From Verrucomicrobiales bacterium (GTDB taxonomy: Bacteria; Verrucomicrobiota; Verrucomicrobiia; Limisphaerales; J093): a stretch of 64,000 bases of DNA. The first letter of the stretch is position 1, and each line of letters starts with the position of its first letter. The notes beneath the pieces were generated by a model. The model had not been told where the DNA came from, made no database searches, and saw nothing but the letters and a program-made list of their open reading frames with translations. The position numbers and the translations under genes were made by a program. The stretch spans positions 62,001 to 126,000 of the forward strand of contig JACKPV010000027.1 of the NCBI GenBank assembly GCA_024233305.1, in the 5' to 3' direction. Of this stretch, positions 25,166 through 33,667 are shown piece by piece.

Positions 25166-25419
25166 TCGGGTCTTTCTGCGGAAGGCCTCGGACGAAGTCA
25201 AAGGAAACTTCGCCGCGCGTCGCGAAGGTCCCCTGCGTTCTGCGCCCCGGAGGACGGCAGAACCCGGGGGGGATCCCCGGCGGTGGATCAGACGCGGAAC
25301 GGTAGCGGACAAGGCGTCAGGTTCGCGGTCGCGGTTTCGCGCGGACGGTGCACCCCGGAACGGAGGGAGACCCGCGTGCGATCCGGAGACCCGCGGCGGA
25401 TTGGCGGCATCGTTCTGGT

Positions 25420-26757
25420 TCAGGGGCCGGCCCACCAGCGATCCAGCATCGTCCGCATCGCCTCGACCCGTCCGGGTTCGCTCGCGGCCAGGTTCCGGTC
25501 CTCGTGCGGATCGGCAGCCAGATCGTAGAGTTCGATCGCGTCGACCGGGATGTCCGGCTTGTTGGCCTGCTCGACGTTGGGCGGGTGGGGGATGATGAGT
25601 TTCCAGTGGCCCGCGACGCACCAACGGTAGTTCACGTTGCGCTCGGGCACATCGAGGTCGACGGCATTGTGCAGGAAACAGGCGCCGAACACGGCCTCCC
25701 GGCGTCGCACGGCGTCGAGATCGAGGAGGTTGACGCCCGTCATCGCCGGGGTTCGCTGCCGGCCGCAGGCCGCGAGGATCGTGGGCGCCAGGTCGATGCT
25801 CGACACCGGGGTGTCGATCCGGGCCGGGGCGATCCGTCCGGGCCAGCGCACCATGATGGGGGTCCGGAGTCCGGCGTCGTATTGCGAACGCTTCGAGTCG
25901 TTCCGGTAACGGTTGGCCTGGTCCGGGCGTTGAATCCAGCCGTTGTCGGTGACGTAGACCACAAGGGTGTTTTCCCGCAGCCCGTGGGAGTCGAGGTAGC
26001 CCAGCAGTTCGCCGCAGGTTTCGTCGAACCACTCGCACATCGCCCAGTACTTCGCCACGGGCAGCGAATCGGTGCGGGAGCGGTAGCGGTCGAGAATCCG
26101 GTCAGGAGGCGTGTGGGGGGCGTGCGGAAGGAAGGGCGCGTACCAAACGAAGAACGGTTGGCTGCCACAGCCGGCGATGAAGTCGAAGATGGGCTGCAAG
26201 CCCTCCCGACCGATCTTCAAGCCGTCGTCCCCGTGGCGGCCGCCCCGATCCGGATCGCCGTGGGTCATGCCGTGGGTGAACCCGCCCGTCGAGTAATGCC
26301 CCATCCACCACTTGCCGGATTGATGGCTTTGATAGCCGCGTTGGGCCAGTTCGCGGGGCAGGGTGGGGAGGCCGTCGAGGAAACGGGTCATCCGCGCCAC
26401 TTCCGACCGGTAGGCGGGATCGCCGTAGGCCTCACCGCGGTTCATGCCCACGGGCAGGGGCGGTTCGTTGCCGGTCACGCGGGTTTGTTGCGGATACAGC
26501 CCCGTGATGATGCTGGCGAGCGAAGGACAGCACAGGCTGGTGGGAACGTAGCCATGCGGGAAGAGGAGGCTTTCCGCAGCCAGCCGGTCGAGGTGCGGCG
26601 TCCGGAGGTGCGGATGCCCCATGAACCCATAGTCGGTCCAGGCCTGGTCATCGGAGATGATCAGAACCACGTTCGGCGGCGGTTCGGCTGCAGCCACCGT
26701 TGGCGCCCCGACTCCCAGGGTCGCGGTCAGGCTGGCGAGGATTCCGTGGATGCGCAT
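25420..26757 (-). CDS. secreted sulfatase-family (S1) protein
   Basis: 445 residues with a signal peptide (GILASLTATLGVGAPTVAAA). The alkaline-phosphatase/sulfatase fold is shown by NVVLIISDDQAWTDYG with metal aspartates 36-37, TPHLDRLAAES, SGKWWMGHY, VVYVTDNGW and VPFIVRWPG-like IMVRWPGRIAP. The activation motif reads SLCCPSLASIITG: Cys76 and Pro78 are present, but the arginine expected in C-x-P-x-R is Leu80. Neighbouring esterase and glycosidase genes suggest work on sulfated polysaccharides. The ATG at 26757 gives a proper signal peptide; an upstream ATG at 26814 does not. Confidence 0.85.
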   Translation of the reverse strand: MRIHGILASLTATLGVGAPTVAAAEPPPNVVLIISDDQAWTDYGFMGHPHLRTPHLDRLAAESLLFPHGYVPTSLCCPSLASIITGLYPQQTRVTGNEPPLPVGMNRGEAYGDPAYRSEVARMTRFLDGLPTLPRELAQRGYQSHQSGKWWMGHYSTGGFTHGMTHGDPDRGGRHGDDGLKIGREGLQPIFDFIAGCGSQPFFVWYAPFLPHAPHTPPDRILDRYRSRTDSLPVAKYWAMCEWFDETCGELLGYLDSHGLRENTLVVYVTDNGWIQRPDQANRYRNDSKRSQYDAGLRTPIMVRWPGRIAPARIDTPVSSIDLAPTILAACGRQRTPAMTGVNLLDLDAVRRREAVFGACFLHNAVDLDVPERNVNYRWCVAGHWKLIIPHPPNVEQANKPDIPVDAIELYDLAADPHEDRNLAASEPGRVEAMRTMLDRWWAGP

Positions 26758-26853
26758 GCCGCAGGATGCCAGCGGGGCGTTGGCAGGTCGACTGGAAACG
26801 CCTGATCCCGCCATTGACAGGTGGCCCGGTGCAGTCGTTAATCGGCTGCGGAT

Positions 26854-28527
26854 ATGTCTGGTTTACCGCGACTTGCCCTGACGACGTGCCTGACCGCCCT
26901 GACGGCGGCCGGGGTTGTTGCGTTGGGGGAGGAGCCGGCGCGCGTTCTGGAGCCCTCGACCGTGCCGGCCCGGGTTCTGCCGGAGCGTCTCAATGTGCGC
27001 AGCCAGCCGAGCCTGGCCGCCGAGGTGGTGACCCAGCTGCGGCAGGGGGATGTGGTGGAGGTCCGTGGCGGCGCGGTTCCGGGCGACAAGGGCGCCGGGT
27101 GGAGCCGGATTGCCCTGCCGGAAGACCGGTCGGTCTGGGTGTTTGTCGACTATGTGGACCGCACAAGCGGCCGGGTGAAAGCGAATGAGTTGCGGGTGCG
27201 GGCGGGTCCGGGCACCGAACACGCGATCCTCGGCAACGTCGGTACGGGGGATGTGTTGGAAGTCCGGAAGGTGGTGGGCGATTGGGTGGAAGTGGCGCCG
27301 CCCAACGGGACCTTCGTTTTCGTGGCGACCGAGTTTATCGAGTTTGAGCACGCCAGCGCGTCTGCGCCGACGGTCCCGGCGACGCCGACTGCGGACCTGT
27401 CGGCGGAGCGGACGCCCCCGGTTGCGGCGTCGGAGCCGGAGCCGGCGCTCCCCGAAGCGCCCAATTCGACCACGGATGCGGCGCCTTCGGTCACCCCGGC
27501 CTCGCCCGACGGAGAGGAAGAAGCGACGGCCGGCGCTCCGCTCACGCGCGAAGCTCCGGTCGCGGCGAAGGACGTTGTCGCGGAAAACACCCACGCGGAA
27601 CCCGCAGGTCAGCCCGCGCAGCGCGCGGACCCGGCTCTCGGTAGCGATGCGGATAGGCCTGACGCGGAAGGCGCGGACAGCCCGGTGATTTTGTCCGACC
27701 CCGAGCTTGGCGCGGATGAGTCGAAGTCCGCCGCCGAACCGGTTTCCGATGCCGCTGAGGGCGGGCGGGTGTTTCCGGCCGAAACGACGGCGGAAGCCGG
27801 GGCCATGCCGGAGCCGGCGGCAGAGCAGGTGGCGGAGCTTCCGGTGGGAGCGGCAGCGGGGTCGCCCGTCGGGCCCATGGCAGGAGCCTCGGAAATGCGC
27901 GCTTCGCCGGGGATTAGGGCGGTCCGTCCTTCGTCGTCCGCCCCGCGCGCTGCCGGCGTCGCGGAGGGAGCAGCAGGCCCGACGCTTGCGGACGCCAACT
28001 CGGGTTTGACCGTGCAACCAGCGGGCGAGTCGACTGCCGGTTCCGGGAGGACGGAGGCAGCGGAGACATCCGCCAGCGTGCCCGAGCCGATGCCGGTTCC
28101 GGAAACGTCCGTCGAACCTGACGCGGCGTCCTCGCAGGAGGCGCCGGTGATTGTCATTGAGCCCGCCCCGCAAATTACCGCCGAGGGGCAGGCCGGGTTG
28201 CCCGCTGCGAGCGACGCGGTGGTTTCGGAGCTGCCCGAAGCGGGCGCCGGCGGGCCGGGGGCGGAAGCGGCGCCGACGGGAAGCCGGCGGGTGGTAGTGC
28301 GCGAGGGGGTTGTGCGCGGCACGTTGAGCATCCAGGCGCCGGGCGCCTTTGAATTGCGGTCGCCCGAGACCCGCGAGCGGGTGGTTTACCTGCATCCGCG
28401 GGACGGGACTCTCGAGATCCGTCAGTTCCACGGCAAACGGGTCCGGGCCACCGGGGAGGAGTTCATGGATCCGCGCTGGCCGCTTTGTCCGGTGCTGTTC
28501 GTCGAGCAAATCACCCTCGCTCCTTGA
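26854..28527 (+). CDS. exported SH3-domain protein with long Ala/Pro/Glu-rich linker
   Basis: 557 residues. A signal peptide (LTTCLTALTAAGVVALGEEP) is followed by two bacterial SH3 domains: about 35-100 (RLNVRSQPSLAAEVVTQLRQ) and 108-165 (ELRVRAGPGTEHAILGNVGT). Residues about 170-470 are a disordered Ala/Glu/Pro/Ser region. The last 85 residues regain order (RRVVVREGVVRGTLSIQAPG, then LHPRDGTLEIRQFHGKRVRA). SH3b domains often bind peptidoglycan, so a periplasmic or wall-associated role is likely. The stop overlaps the folD start by one base (TGATG), indicating a shared transcript. Confidence 0.7.
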   Translation: MSGLPRLALTTCLTALTAAGVVALGEEPARVLEPSTVPARVLPERLNVRSQPSLAAEVVTQLRQGDVVEVRGGAVPGDKGAGWSRIALPEDRSVWVFVDYVDRTSGRVKANELRVRAGPGTEHAILGNVGTGDVLEVRKVVGDWVEVAPPNGTFVFVATEFIEFEHASASAPTVPATPTADLSAERTPPVAASEPEPALPEAPNSTTDAAPSVTPASPDGEEEATAGAPLTREAPVAAKDVVAENTHAEPAGQPAQRADPALGSDADRPDAEGADSPVILSDPELGADESKSAAEPVSDAAEGGRVFPAETTAEAGAMPEPAAEQVAELPVGAAAGSPVGPMAGASEMRASPGIRAVRPSSSAPRAAGVAEGAAGPTLADANSGLTVQPAGESTAGSGRTEAAETSASVPEPMPVPETSVEPDAASSQEAPVIVIEPAPQITAEGQAGLPAASDAVVSELPEAGAGGPGAEAAPTGSRRVVVREGVVRGTLSIQAPGAFELRSPETRERVVYLHPRDGTLEIRQFHGKRVRATGEEFMDPRWPLCPVLFVEQITLAP

Positions 28528-29426
28528 TGAGTCACGACAACCTGATTGACGGTCGTTCCATCGCCGAGGAACTGCATCGCGAAACCGCCGCCCGGGTTGA
28601 AGCCCTGGGCGTGCGCGGCGTGCAGCCCGGTTTGGCCTTTGTGCGCGTGGGGGAGGATCCTGCCTCCCAGGTCTACGTCGGCATGAAGGAGAAGATGTCC
28701 GCGCGCCTGGGAATTCGTTCGCAGACGCACGTGCTGCCGGGGGACACCGCGGAAGCCGAACTGCTGACCCTGATCGAACGGCTCAATGGCGATCCCGCGA
28801 TCCACGGCATCCTGGTGCAAGCGCCGTTGCCGGACCAGATCGAGGCCCGCAAGGTCTACTCCACCATCTCTCCCGCCAAGGACGTCGACGGGTTCCATCC
28901 CGTGAACATGGGCCGGCTGCTGCTCGGGGACACGACCGGTTTCGTGCCCTGCACGCCGGCCGGGGTGCACGAGTTGCTGATCCGGTCCGGGGTGAACATC
29001 CAGGGAGCCGAGGTGGTGATCCTGGGGCGCGGCAACATTGTCGGCAAGCCGATGGCCGCCGCCCTCATCCAAAAGGCCCGGCATGCGGATGCCACCGTCA
29101 CCGTTTGTCATTCCCGCACGCGAGATCTCGCGGCCCACTGTCGTCGCGCCGACATCGTGATCGCGGCGATGGGCGTGCCGCAATTCGTCACCGCGGAGAT
29201 GATTCAACCGGGCGCGGTGGTCATCGACGTGGGGGTCAACCGCATCACCGATCCGTCCGCCCCGCGCGGACATCGCCTGGTGGGGGACGTCGATTTCGCG
29301 GCGGTGCAGCCCCTGGCGGGCCGGATCACACCCAACCCCGGCGGGGTGGGGCCGATGACCATCGCCGTGCTGATGCAGAACACCGTGCGCGCCGCCGAGT
29401 CGGCCGTCGACGGACGCGGGCGCTGA
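28527..29426 (+). CDS. folD: bifunctional methylenetetrahydrofolate dehydrogenase/cyclohydrolase
   Basis: 299 residues, cytoplasmic one-carbon metabolism enzyme interconverting 5,10-methylene- and 10-formyl-THF. Motifs: PGLAFVRVGEDPASQVYVGM-like with the catalytic Y-x-x-x-K (YVGMKEK), GILVQAPLP, SPAKDVDGFHPVNMGRL, the nucleotide loop LGRGNIVGKPMA and TPNPGGVGPMTIAVLMQNT. The loop has Gly where most members have Ser (GRSNIVGKP). It begins on the last base of the SH3-protein stop codon. Confidence 0.96.
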   Translation: MSHDNLIDGRSIAEELHRETAARVEALGVRGVQPGLAFVRVGEDPASQVYVGMKEKMSARLGIRSQTHVLPGDTAEAELLTLIERLNGDPAIHGILVQAPLPDQIEARKVYSTISPAKDVDGFHPVNMGRLLLGDTTGFVPCTPAGVHELLIRSGVNIQGAEVVILGRGNIVGKPMAAALIQKARHADATVTVCHSRTRDLAAHCRRADIVIAAMGVPQFVTAEMIQPGAVVIDVGVNRITDPSAPRGHRLVGDVDFAAVQPLAGRITPNPGGVGPMTIAVLMQNTVRAAESAVDGRGR

Positions 29427-29447
29427 GCCGTGCGCCAGGAAGATTTT

Positions 29448-29888
29448 ATGCAGCCATCCCGTATCCTACCCGACCTGCAGGCCTCGCTGTTGTGCGAAGA
29501 CGTCCGGCAGGAGGTCACCGGAAATTTCATCATCATCGGCGTCATCGGCCTCGTGCGGGTTCCGCAACTGCCGATCAAGGCCGTGAAACTCTGCGTCTTC
29601 AACCGCTGGACCGCCGGGGTCGGGCAGTTTACCGAGCAGGTCCGGCTCATCGCGCCGGACGGCAACACCGTGATGCGGCAGAGCCAGGTGAAGTTCGCCC
29701 TCAAGGATCCATCGCACCACGCCATCAACGTCACCGTGCTCACCCAGGTCGAGTTCGCGACCGCCGGGGTTTATCACGTCGAGGTGTTGGTGGACGACGT
29801 GATGAAACTGCGGTTCCCGGTGCCCGTGATCCATCAACCGCCGCCGCCGAAGCCCGGCCAACAACCGGCCCCGCCGCCGGCGGAATAG
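29448..29888 (+). CDS. DUF6941-like small protein
   Basis: 146 residues, probably a compact beta-sandwich: CEDVRQEVTGNFIIIGVIGL, then QLPIKAVKLCVFNRWTAG, later VTVLTQVEFATAGVYHVEVL. The arrangement matches the DUF6941 family by pattern and resembles the gene at 47465 in the tRNA-Arg island. The tail is Pro-rich. The ATG at 29448 is preceded by AGGA at good spacing, which favours it over a GTG at 29430. It follows folD by 21 bp. The function is unknown. Confidence 0.6.
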   Translation: MQPSRILPDLQASLLCEDVRQEVTGNFIIIGVIGLVRVPQLPIKAVKLCVFNRWTAGVGQFTEQVRLIAPDGNTVMRQSQVKFALKDPSHHAINVTVLTQVEFATAGVYHVEVLVDDVMKLRFPVPVIHQPPPPKPGQQPAPPPAE

Positions 29889-29906
29889 GCCACGCCGGTC
29901 AACCCG

Positions 29907-30818
29907 ATGCCACCGGAGGCGGCAGAGGCGACCGTCCGGGCGCCGTGGTTGCCCCTGACGCCGCGGGGAGCGGCCCGGTTTGCGAGGCGGGGCGGGGTGC
30001 GTTTCTGGCTGGTCGTCCTGTTGGGAGCGACGGCCATCGGACTGGCGTGCGGACGGCTTGCCTTCGTGGGTTGGTTCCCGGCCATCGATGAAGCGGTGTT
30101 GCGACTGCCGGAGCAGGCCGCCCTTGACGGGGGGGTGTTGCGCTGGCCCGGGCAGGAACGCTCGGTGCTGGTGGAGAATACCTGGCTGGGAATTGCCGTG
30201 GATCCGGCAGCCCGCGGTCCGGGCGGTCAAGAGGCCGATGTGCAGGCTGATTTCACCCGGGACGCCCTCTGGCTGACGGTGTTGACCGGCTACCTGCGCC
30301 TGCCGTATCCGGCGGGGTACGTCCTGCGGCTGGATCGGGGGGCCGTGACCACGCGCTGGGAGGCTTGGCGTCCGCATCTGCTGGTGGCGGTGGGCGTCGG
30401 GGTGGCGACCTTGATGGTGCTGGGCTGGGCGGTGCTGGCAATCCCGCTCGGATTGGCGGAGGCGTTGCTGGCTTGGTTGCTGGGGGGGGGCTTGCGGCTG
30501 GCAAGCGCCTGGCGTCTGGCAATCGCCAGCTTTTTTCCCGGCGCGATTCTGGTGGCGACGGCGCTTTTTCTTTACAGCTTTCGTTTCGTCAACGTCGCGG
30601 CCGCTGCCGGCATCGGTCTTTTCCACGCGGTCTGGACTTTGGGCATCCTGCTCTTGGGTCCGTGGTTCCTGGGGGCTCCGGTCGTAACCGAGGCCCGGGA
30701 GCAGACCGCCCCACCGTCCGCCGGCAACCCGTTCCGACCCGCCGCGGACGTCGTCGAGGGCGATTCCCGAAACCCGTTTGCTGCCCGGCGGGAGGCCGGG
30801 GAGGAACCGCCCGACTGA
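29907..30818 (+). CDS. multi-pass membrane protein, unknown function
   Basis: 303 residues. One membrane helix near residues 32-52 (FWLVVLLGATAIGLACGRL) is followed by an extracytoplasmic stretch of about 110 residues. Three or four further helices lie between about 152 and 255 (LLVAVGVGVATLMVLGWAVL, LASAWRLAIASFFPGAILVA, VNVAAAAGIGLFHAVWTLGI). The C-terminal 45 residues are hydrophilic with repeated NPF motifs (GNPFRPA, RNPFAAR). It follows the DUF6941-like gene by 18 bp. No family is recognised. Confidence 0.6.
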   Translation: MPPEAAEATVRAPWLPLTPRGAARFARRGGVRFWLVVLLGATAIGLACGRLAFVGWFPAIDEAVLRLPEQAALDGGVLRWPGQERSVLVENTWLGIAVDPAARGPGGQEADVQADFTRDALWLTVLTGYLRLPYPAGYVLRLDRGAVTTRWEAWRPHLLVAVGVGVATLMVLGWAVLAIPLGLAEALLAWLLGGGLRLASAWRLAIASFFPGAILVATALFLYSFRFVNVAAAAGIGLFHAVWTLGILLLGPWFLGAPVVTEAREQTAPPSAGNPFRPAADVVEGDSRNPFAARREAGEEPPD

Positions 30819-30836
30819 AAATCCGTCCGGCCGTGC

Positions 30837-32213
30837 TCAGCGACGGGGGCGTTCGGCCGGGGAAGCCGCCGGCCAGCGGGCAGCCAGTTCCGGTTTGGTC
30901 GCGCGGAGGATCGTCCGGATGTCCTCACGCTCCTGCCGGTCGAGATACGTGAACTCGGGCGGCGGGGCCTCCGAGCCGAGCACTTCGTCGAGTCGGTCGT
31001 AAACCGCCGCCTTCAGCACGGGGGGCAGACCGTCGAAGGCCTGGGAGTAGATCAGGTAACTGCAACGCCAGCGGAACAACCGGGTTTGCAGATCGAAGTC
31101 CTTCAAGCTGCGGGCCCGGGCGTCCTCGCGTCGGTTGGCCCGAAACGCCTCGACAAAGGCCGGATCCCCCTGGATCCCTTCGGGCGGGAGGGCCGCTTCC
31201 TCCGCGAACAGCAGATGGCGCACGATCCGCCGGGCCTCGTTCTGCACGACGCGGAGGGCGGTGCCGGTGGGTTGCTCGCTCACCGGTTCCCCGAGTTCAG
31301 TCTGCAACGATTGCTGGTAATGCATCCACTTGCGGGTGCGCAGGCTGCCTTCCGCCAGCCGGTTGTGCATCCCGACCTGATGCTCCAGCACCAGCAAGGC
31401 CAGGACGTCGCTGGTGGCCCGCAGATAGGTTTCGGTCGGAAAACGCCGGGCCGGGTCAGCCGTCTCCTCGCGCGCCTGCGGGAGGGCCTGCGTGGTTTCC
31501 GCGGGTTCGTCGAAAGTGAGATTGCCGAGGTGAGGGATGCTGCCGGTCGAACCGGTCACATACCAACCGCCCCAGCGATTCGAGATGGGGGTGTCATGTT
31601 CGATCAGAAAACTGCCCGCGCGCAGGATCGGCTCCCCGGTGGCGTCCGGGTAGACGGACCGGACCATCAAGGCCGGCCAGCCGCGGGTCAGCGGCCCCGC
31701 ATGGCACGACAGGCATTCGTCGTCGCGCTCGAGCCGGGCGGTTTGGTCCGCCTGCCGCGCATCCAGGCGGTAGAAGACCAGGCCCAGTTGAGGGTCCGAA
31801 TGGGCGACTTCCATCAGGCCGCCCGGCACCCAGCCGACATAGCAGTCATCCGAGAAGTAGAGGGCCCGGGGGTGATCCGGGTGGATCAAGCGGCGCTGCA
31901 GGCTTGTCCGGGAGAACAGGAGCACCTGCGAGGCGGGGGACACGTCGAGCAACGACAGGCATTGCGCGAGGGTCTGCTTCTCCCGACCACCACTGAGGAC
32001 CGCTTCCCCGGCTGCCAGGCGGGCCCGGAGGGTGGCGACGGGATTGTCGGGTTCGGTGGTTGAATAGTGGATCGGCGCGAGTTCGTAATCCGGCAGGTTC
32101 TGCCCGTGACCGACCGAAATGGCGACCAGGAGCCCGACCAGGATCGCGGCATCGATGCGCGCCGGGGATCGGGGCGTCCAGCGCTTCGCTGTGGGTTTGG
32201 CAAGCATTGGCAA
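30837..32213 (-). CDS. exported monohaem c-type cytochrome-like protein
   Basis: 458 residues with an N-terminal hydrophobic export segment (AAILVGLLVAISVGHGQ). A single haem-binding site DECLSCHAG lies near residue 165, within a conserved block (LIHPDHPRALYFSDDCYVGW, then GLVFYRLDARQ). The rest is helical (LEHQVGMHNRLAE, DFDLQTRLFRWRCSYLIYSQ). It resembles uncharacterised cytochrome-like proteins common in Planctomycetes/Verrucomicrobia. An electron-transfer role in the periplasm is likely, but the partner is unknown. It is convergent with the membrane-protein gene, 18 bp away. Confidence 0.65.
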   Translation of the reverse strand: MPMLAKPTAKRWTPRSPARIDAAILVGLLVAISVGHGQNLPDYELAPIHYSTTEPDNPVATLRARLAAGEAVLSGGREKQTLAQCLSLLDVSPASQVLLFSRTSLQRRLIHPDHPRALYFSDDCYVGWVPGGLMEVAHSDPQLGLVFYRLDARQADQTARLERDDECLSCHAGPLTRGWPALMVRSVYPDATGEPILRAGSFLIEHDTPISNRWGGWYVTGSTGSIPHLGNLTFDEPAETTQALPQAREETADPARRFPTETYLRATSDVLALLVLEHQVGMHNRLAEGSLRTRKWMHYQQSLQTELGEPVSEQPTGTALRVVQNEARRIVRHLLFAEEAALPPEGIQGDPAFVEAFRANRREDARARSLKDFDLQTRLFRWRCSYLIYSQAFDGLPPVLKAAVYDRLDEVLGSEAPPPEFTYLDRQEREDIRTILRATKPELAARWPAASPAERPRR

Positions 32214-32406
32214 AGGAGCATGCCCGGTATGCGGGGCGGCGGGCCTTGTCGCAAGTCAAAGTTGCGGTGAACCGCCTCGGGGCGTCCGACGGAAGGCCGG
32301 CTTTCCCGCTCCCGGTGGTCCGGGCCGGCCTCCGCTGGGGCGCGGCCGCGGCCGGTGTCCGTCAGCGGGCTCGGCAGGGGACGAACCAGGTGTTAGAAAC
32401 GGCCCC

Positions 32407-33273
32407 ATGATGCGCGCACACGTCCGCCGTTTTCGGGTCCTGCTCGGGGTCGTGGTGTTCGGCTCCTGCGGGGGGCCGCCCATCGGGGCACAGGTCTTGT
32501 TCGACGCGGCGCAGGGGACGTTGCCGCAACAGCAGGGCTGGGATTACGTCGCCCTGCCCGGCGCCGCAGTGCTGGCGCACACCGGATCCGCGGCGCGGCT
32601 CGATACCGGGGGTTCGGCGCGTGAACAGGCCGGCTTTGCCACGATCGCCCCGGCGGTGCTGGATCGGGCTGCCGGGTTTGCTGTCGAATTCATGGCGCGC
32701 TTGATCGAGGAAAACCACGCCCATCCCGACCGGGCGGGATTCTCGGTGATCGTGCTGGATCAGGAGGCGCGCGGGATCGAACTGGGTTTCTGGCGCGACC
32801 GCGTCTTCGCGCAGGCGGACGTGCCCCTGTTCACTCACGCGGAGGATGCGGCGCTTGCCTGGGGCGACGAGGCTTCGACTTTCAGTCTTAGCTTCACCGG
32901 CCTGGAGTACTCCCTGTTCGTCGACGGCGCGCGGGTTTTGCGCGGTCCCCTGCGGGATTACTCGGCGTTTGCCGGCGGGTTCGACGTTTACGAGACGCCG
33001 AACTTCCTGTTTCTGGGGGACGACACGACCTCGGCGGGCGCGGTGATGGAGCTTTCGCGGGTGGCCCTGGTGCGTCCGGTCCGACTGGCGATGGAGCCGC
33101 CCGGCGTGATCGTCTGGGAGGGTGTGCCGGGGACGCGGTACACGGTGGAAGCCGGCGTCGGACTCGACGGGGTCTGGAAGGAAGCGGGGCAGGGGATCTC
33201 GGTCGGCGCGGAGTTCCGTTTCTCCATCCCGACCCGGCAGACGATTGAAAGGCTGCGTGTGCGGTATCCCTGA
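32407..33273 (+). CDS. secreted hypothetical protein, LamG/concanavalin-like
   Basis: 288 residues. The N-terminus is a signal peptide (RFRVLLGVVVFGSCGG, then PPIGAQ). The body looks like a beta-sandwich (FAVEFMARLIEENHAHPDRA, FSLSFTGLEYSLFVDGARVL), similar to laminin-G-like domains of verrucomicrobial secreted proteins. The last about 60 residues (GVIVWEGVPGTRYTVEAGVG) look like a small Ig-like or FN3-like module. There is no PEP-CTERM signal. Its stop TGA (33271-33273) is fused to the left end of a repeat element. Confidence 0.5.
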   Translation: MMRAHVRRFRVLLGVVVFGSCGGPPIGAQVLFDAAQGTLPQQQGWDYVALPGAAVLAHTGSAARLDTGGSAREQAGFATIAPAVLDRAAGFAVEFMARLIEENHAHPDRAGFSVIVLDQEARGIELGFWRDRVFAQADVPLFTHAEDAALAWGDEASTFSLSFTGLEYSLFVDGARVLRGPLRDYSAFAGGFDVYETPNFLFLGDDTTSAGAVMELSRVALVRPVRLAMEPPGVIVWEGVPGTRYTVEAGVGLDGVWKEAGQGISVGAEFRFSIPTRQTIERLRVRYP

Positions 33274-33667
33274 GCCGTATCGATTCAGTCAATGGACCGC
33301 GGATGGGCCCGGATGCCACGGATGACACGCGGCGCTGCTGCCGTAGCGAAGAGGGCGAGAAGCCTCACCAAATGGTGAGCCCGAACCCAGGGCGCGCGAC
33401 TGTGGTTTCCCTCAACATCAGTGCCCATCGGTGCCCTCCATGGTGAATCCAGCTGCATGCTGGCGGCGGAGCCATCTTGATGCAACCCGCGGTGTTCGCC
33501 GACGCGTGGTCGGCGCATGATTCAGCGGGGATACAGTTGCCCGCCGCCGGGCGCGAGGATTCACCAAAACGTGCCTGCCGGTCCGAACCGGCGGGACCGC
33601 AAAAGCCCGTGAAAATTCGCACCGACTGCACGCCAGCGGCTACGGCCCGTTGAATCGATGCGGCTTA
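33271..33667. repeat. composite REP/BIME-like element, copy 3
   Basis: The whole 391-bp gap. The left end AGCCGTATCGATTCA (33273-33287) and right end TGAATCGATGCGGCT (33651-33665) are inverted repeats. The left about 200 bp module contains the hairpin CTCACCAAATGGTGAG and is shared with copy 5. The right module has inverted REPs near 33493-33516 and 33619-33643. Both ends touch stop codons: TGA of the gene at 32407 and, on the minus strand, TAA (33665-33667) of the next gene. Confidence 0.85.

Noticed and set aside
26863..28509. 548-codon minus-strand frame opposite the SH3 protein
   Set aside because: Arg-rich antisense of an Ala/Pro/Glu-rich linker; the plus strand has a signal peptide and two SH3 domains.
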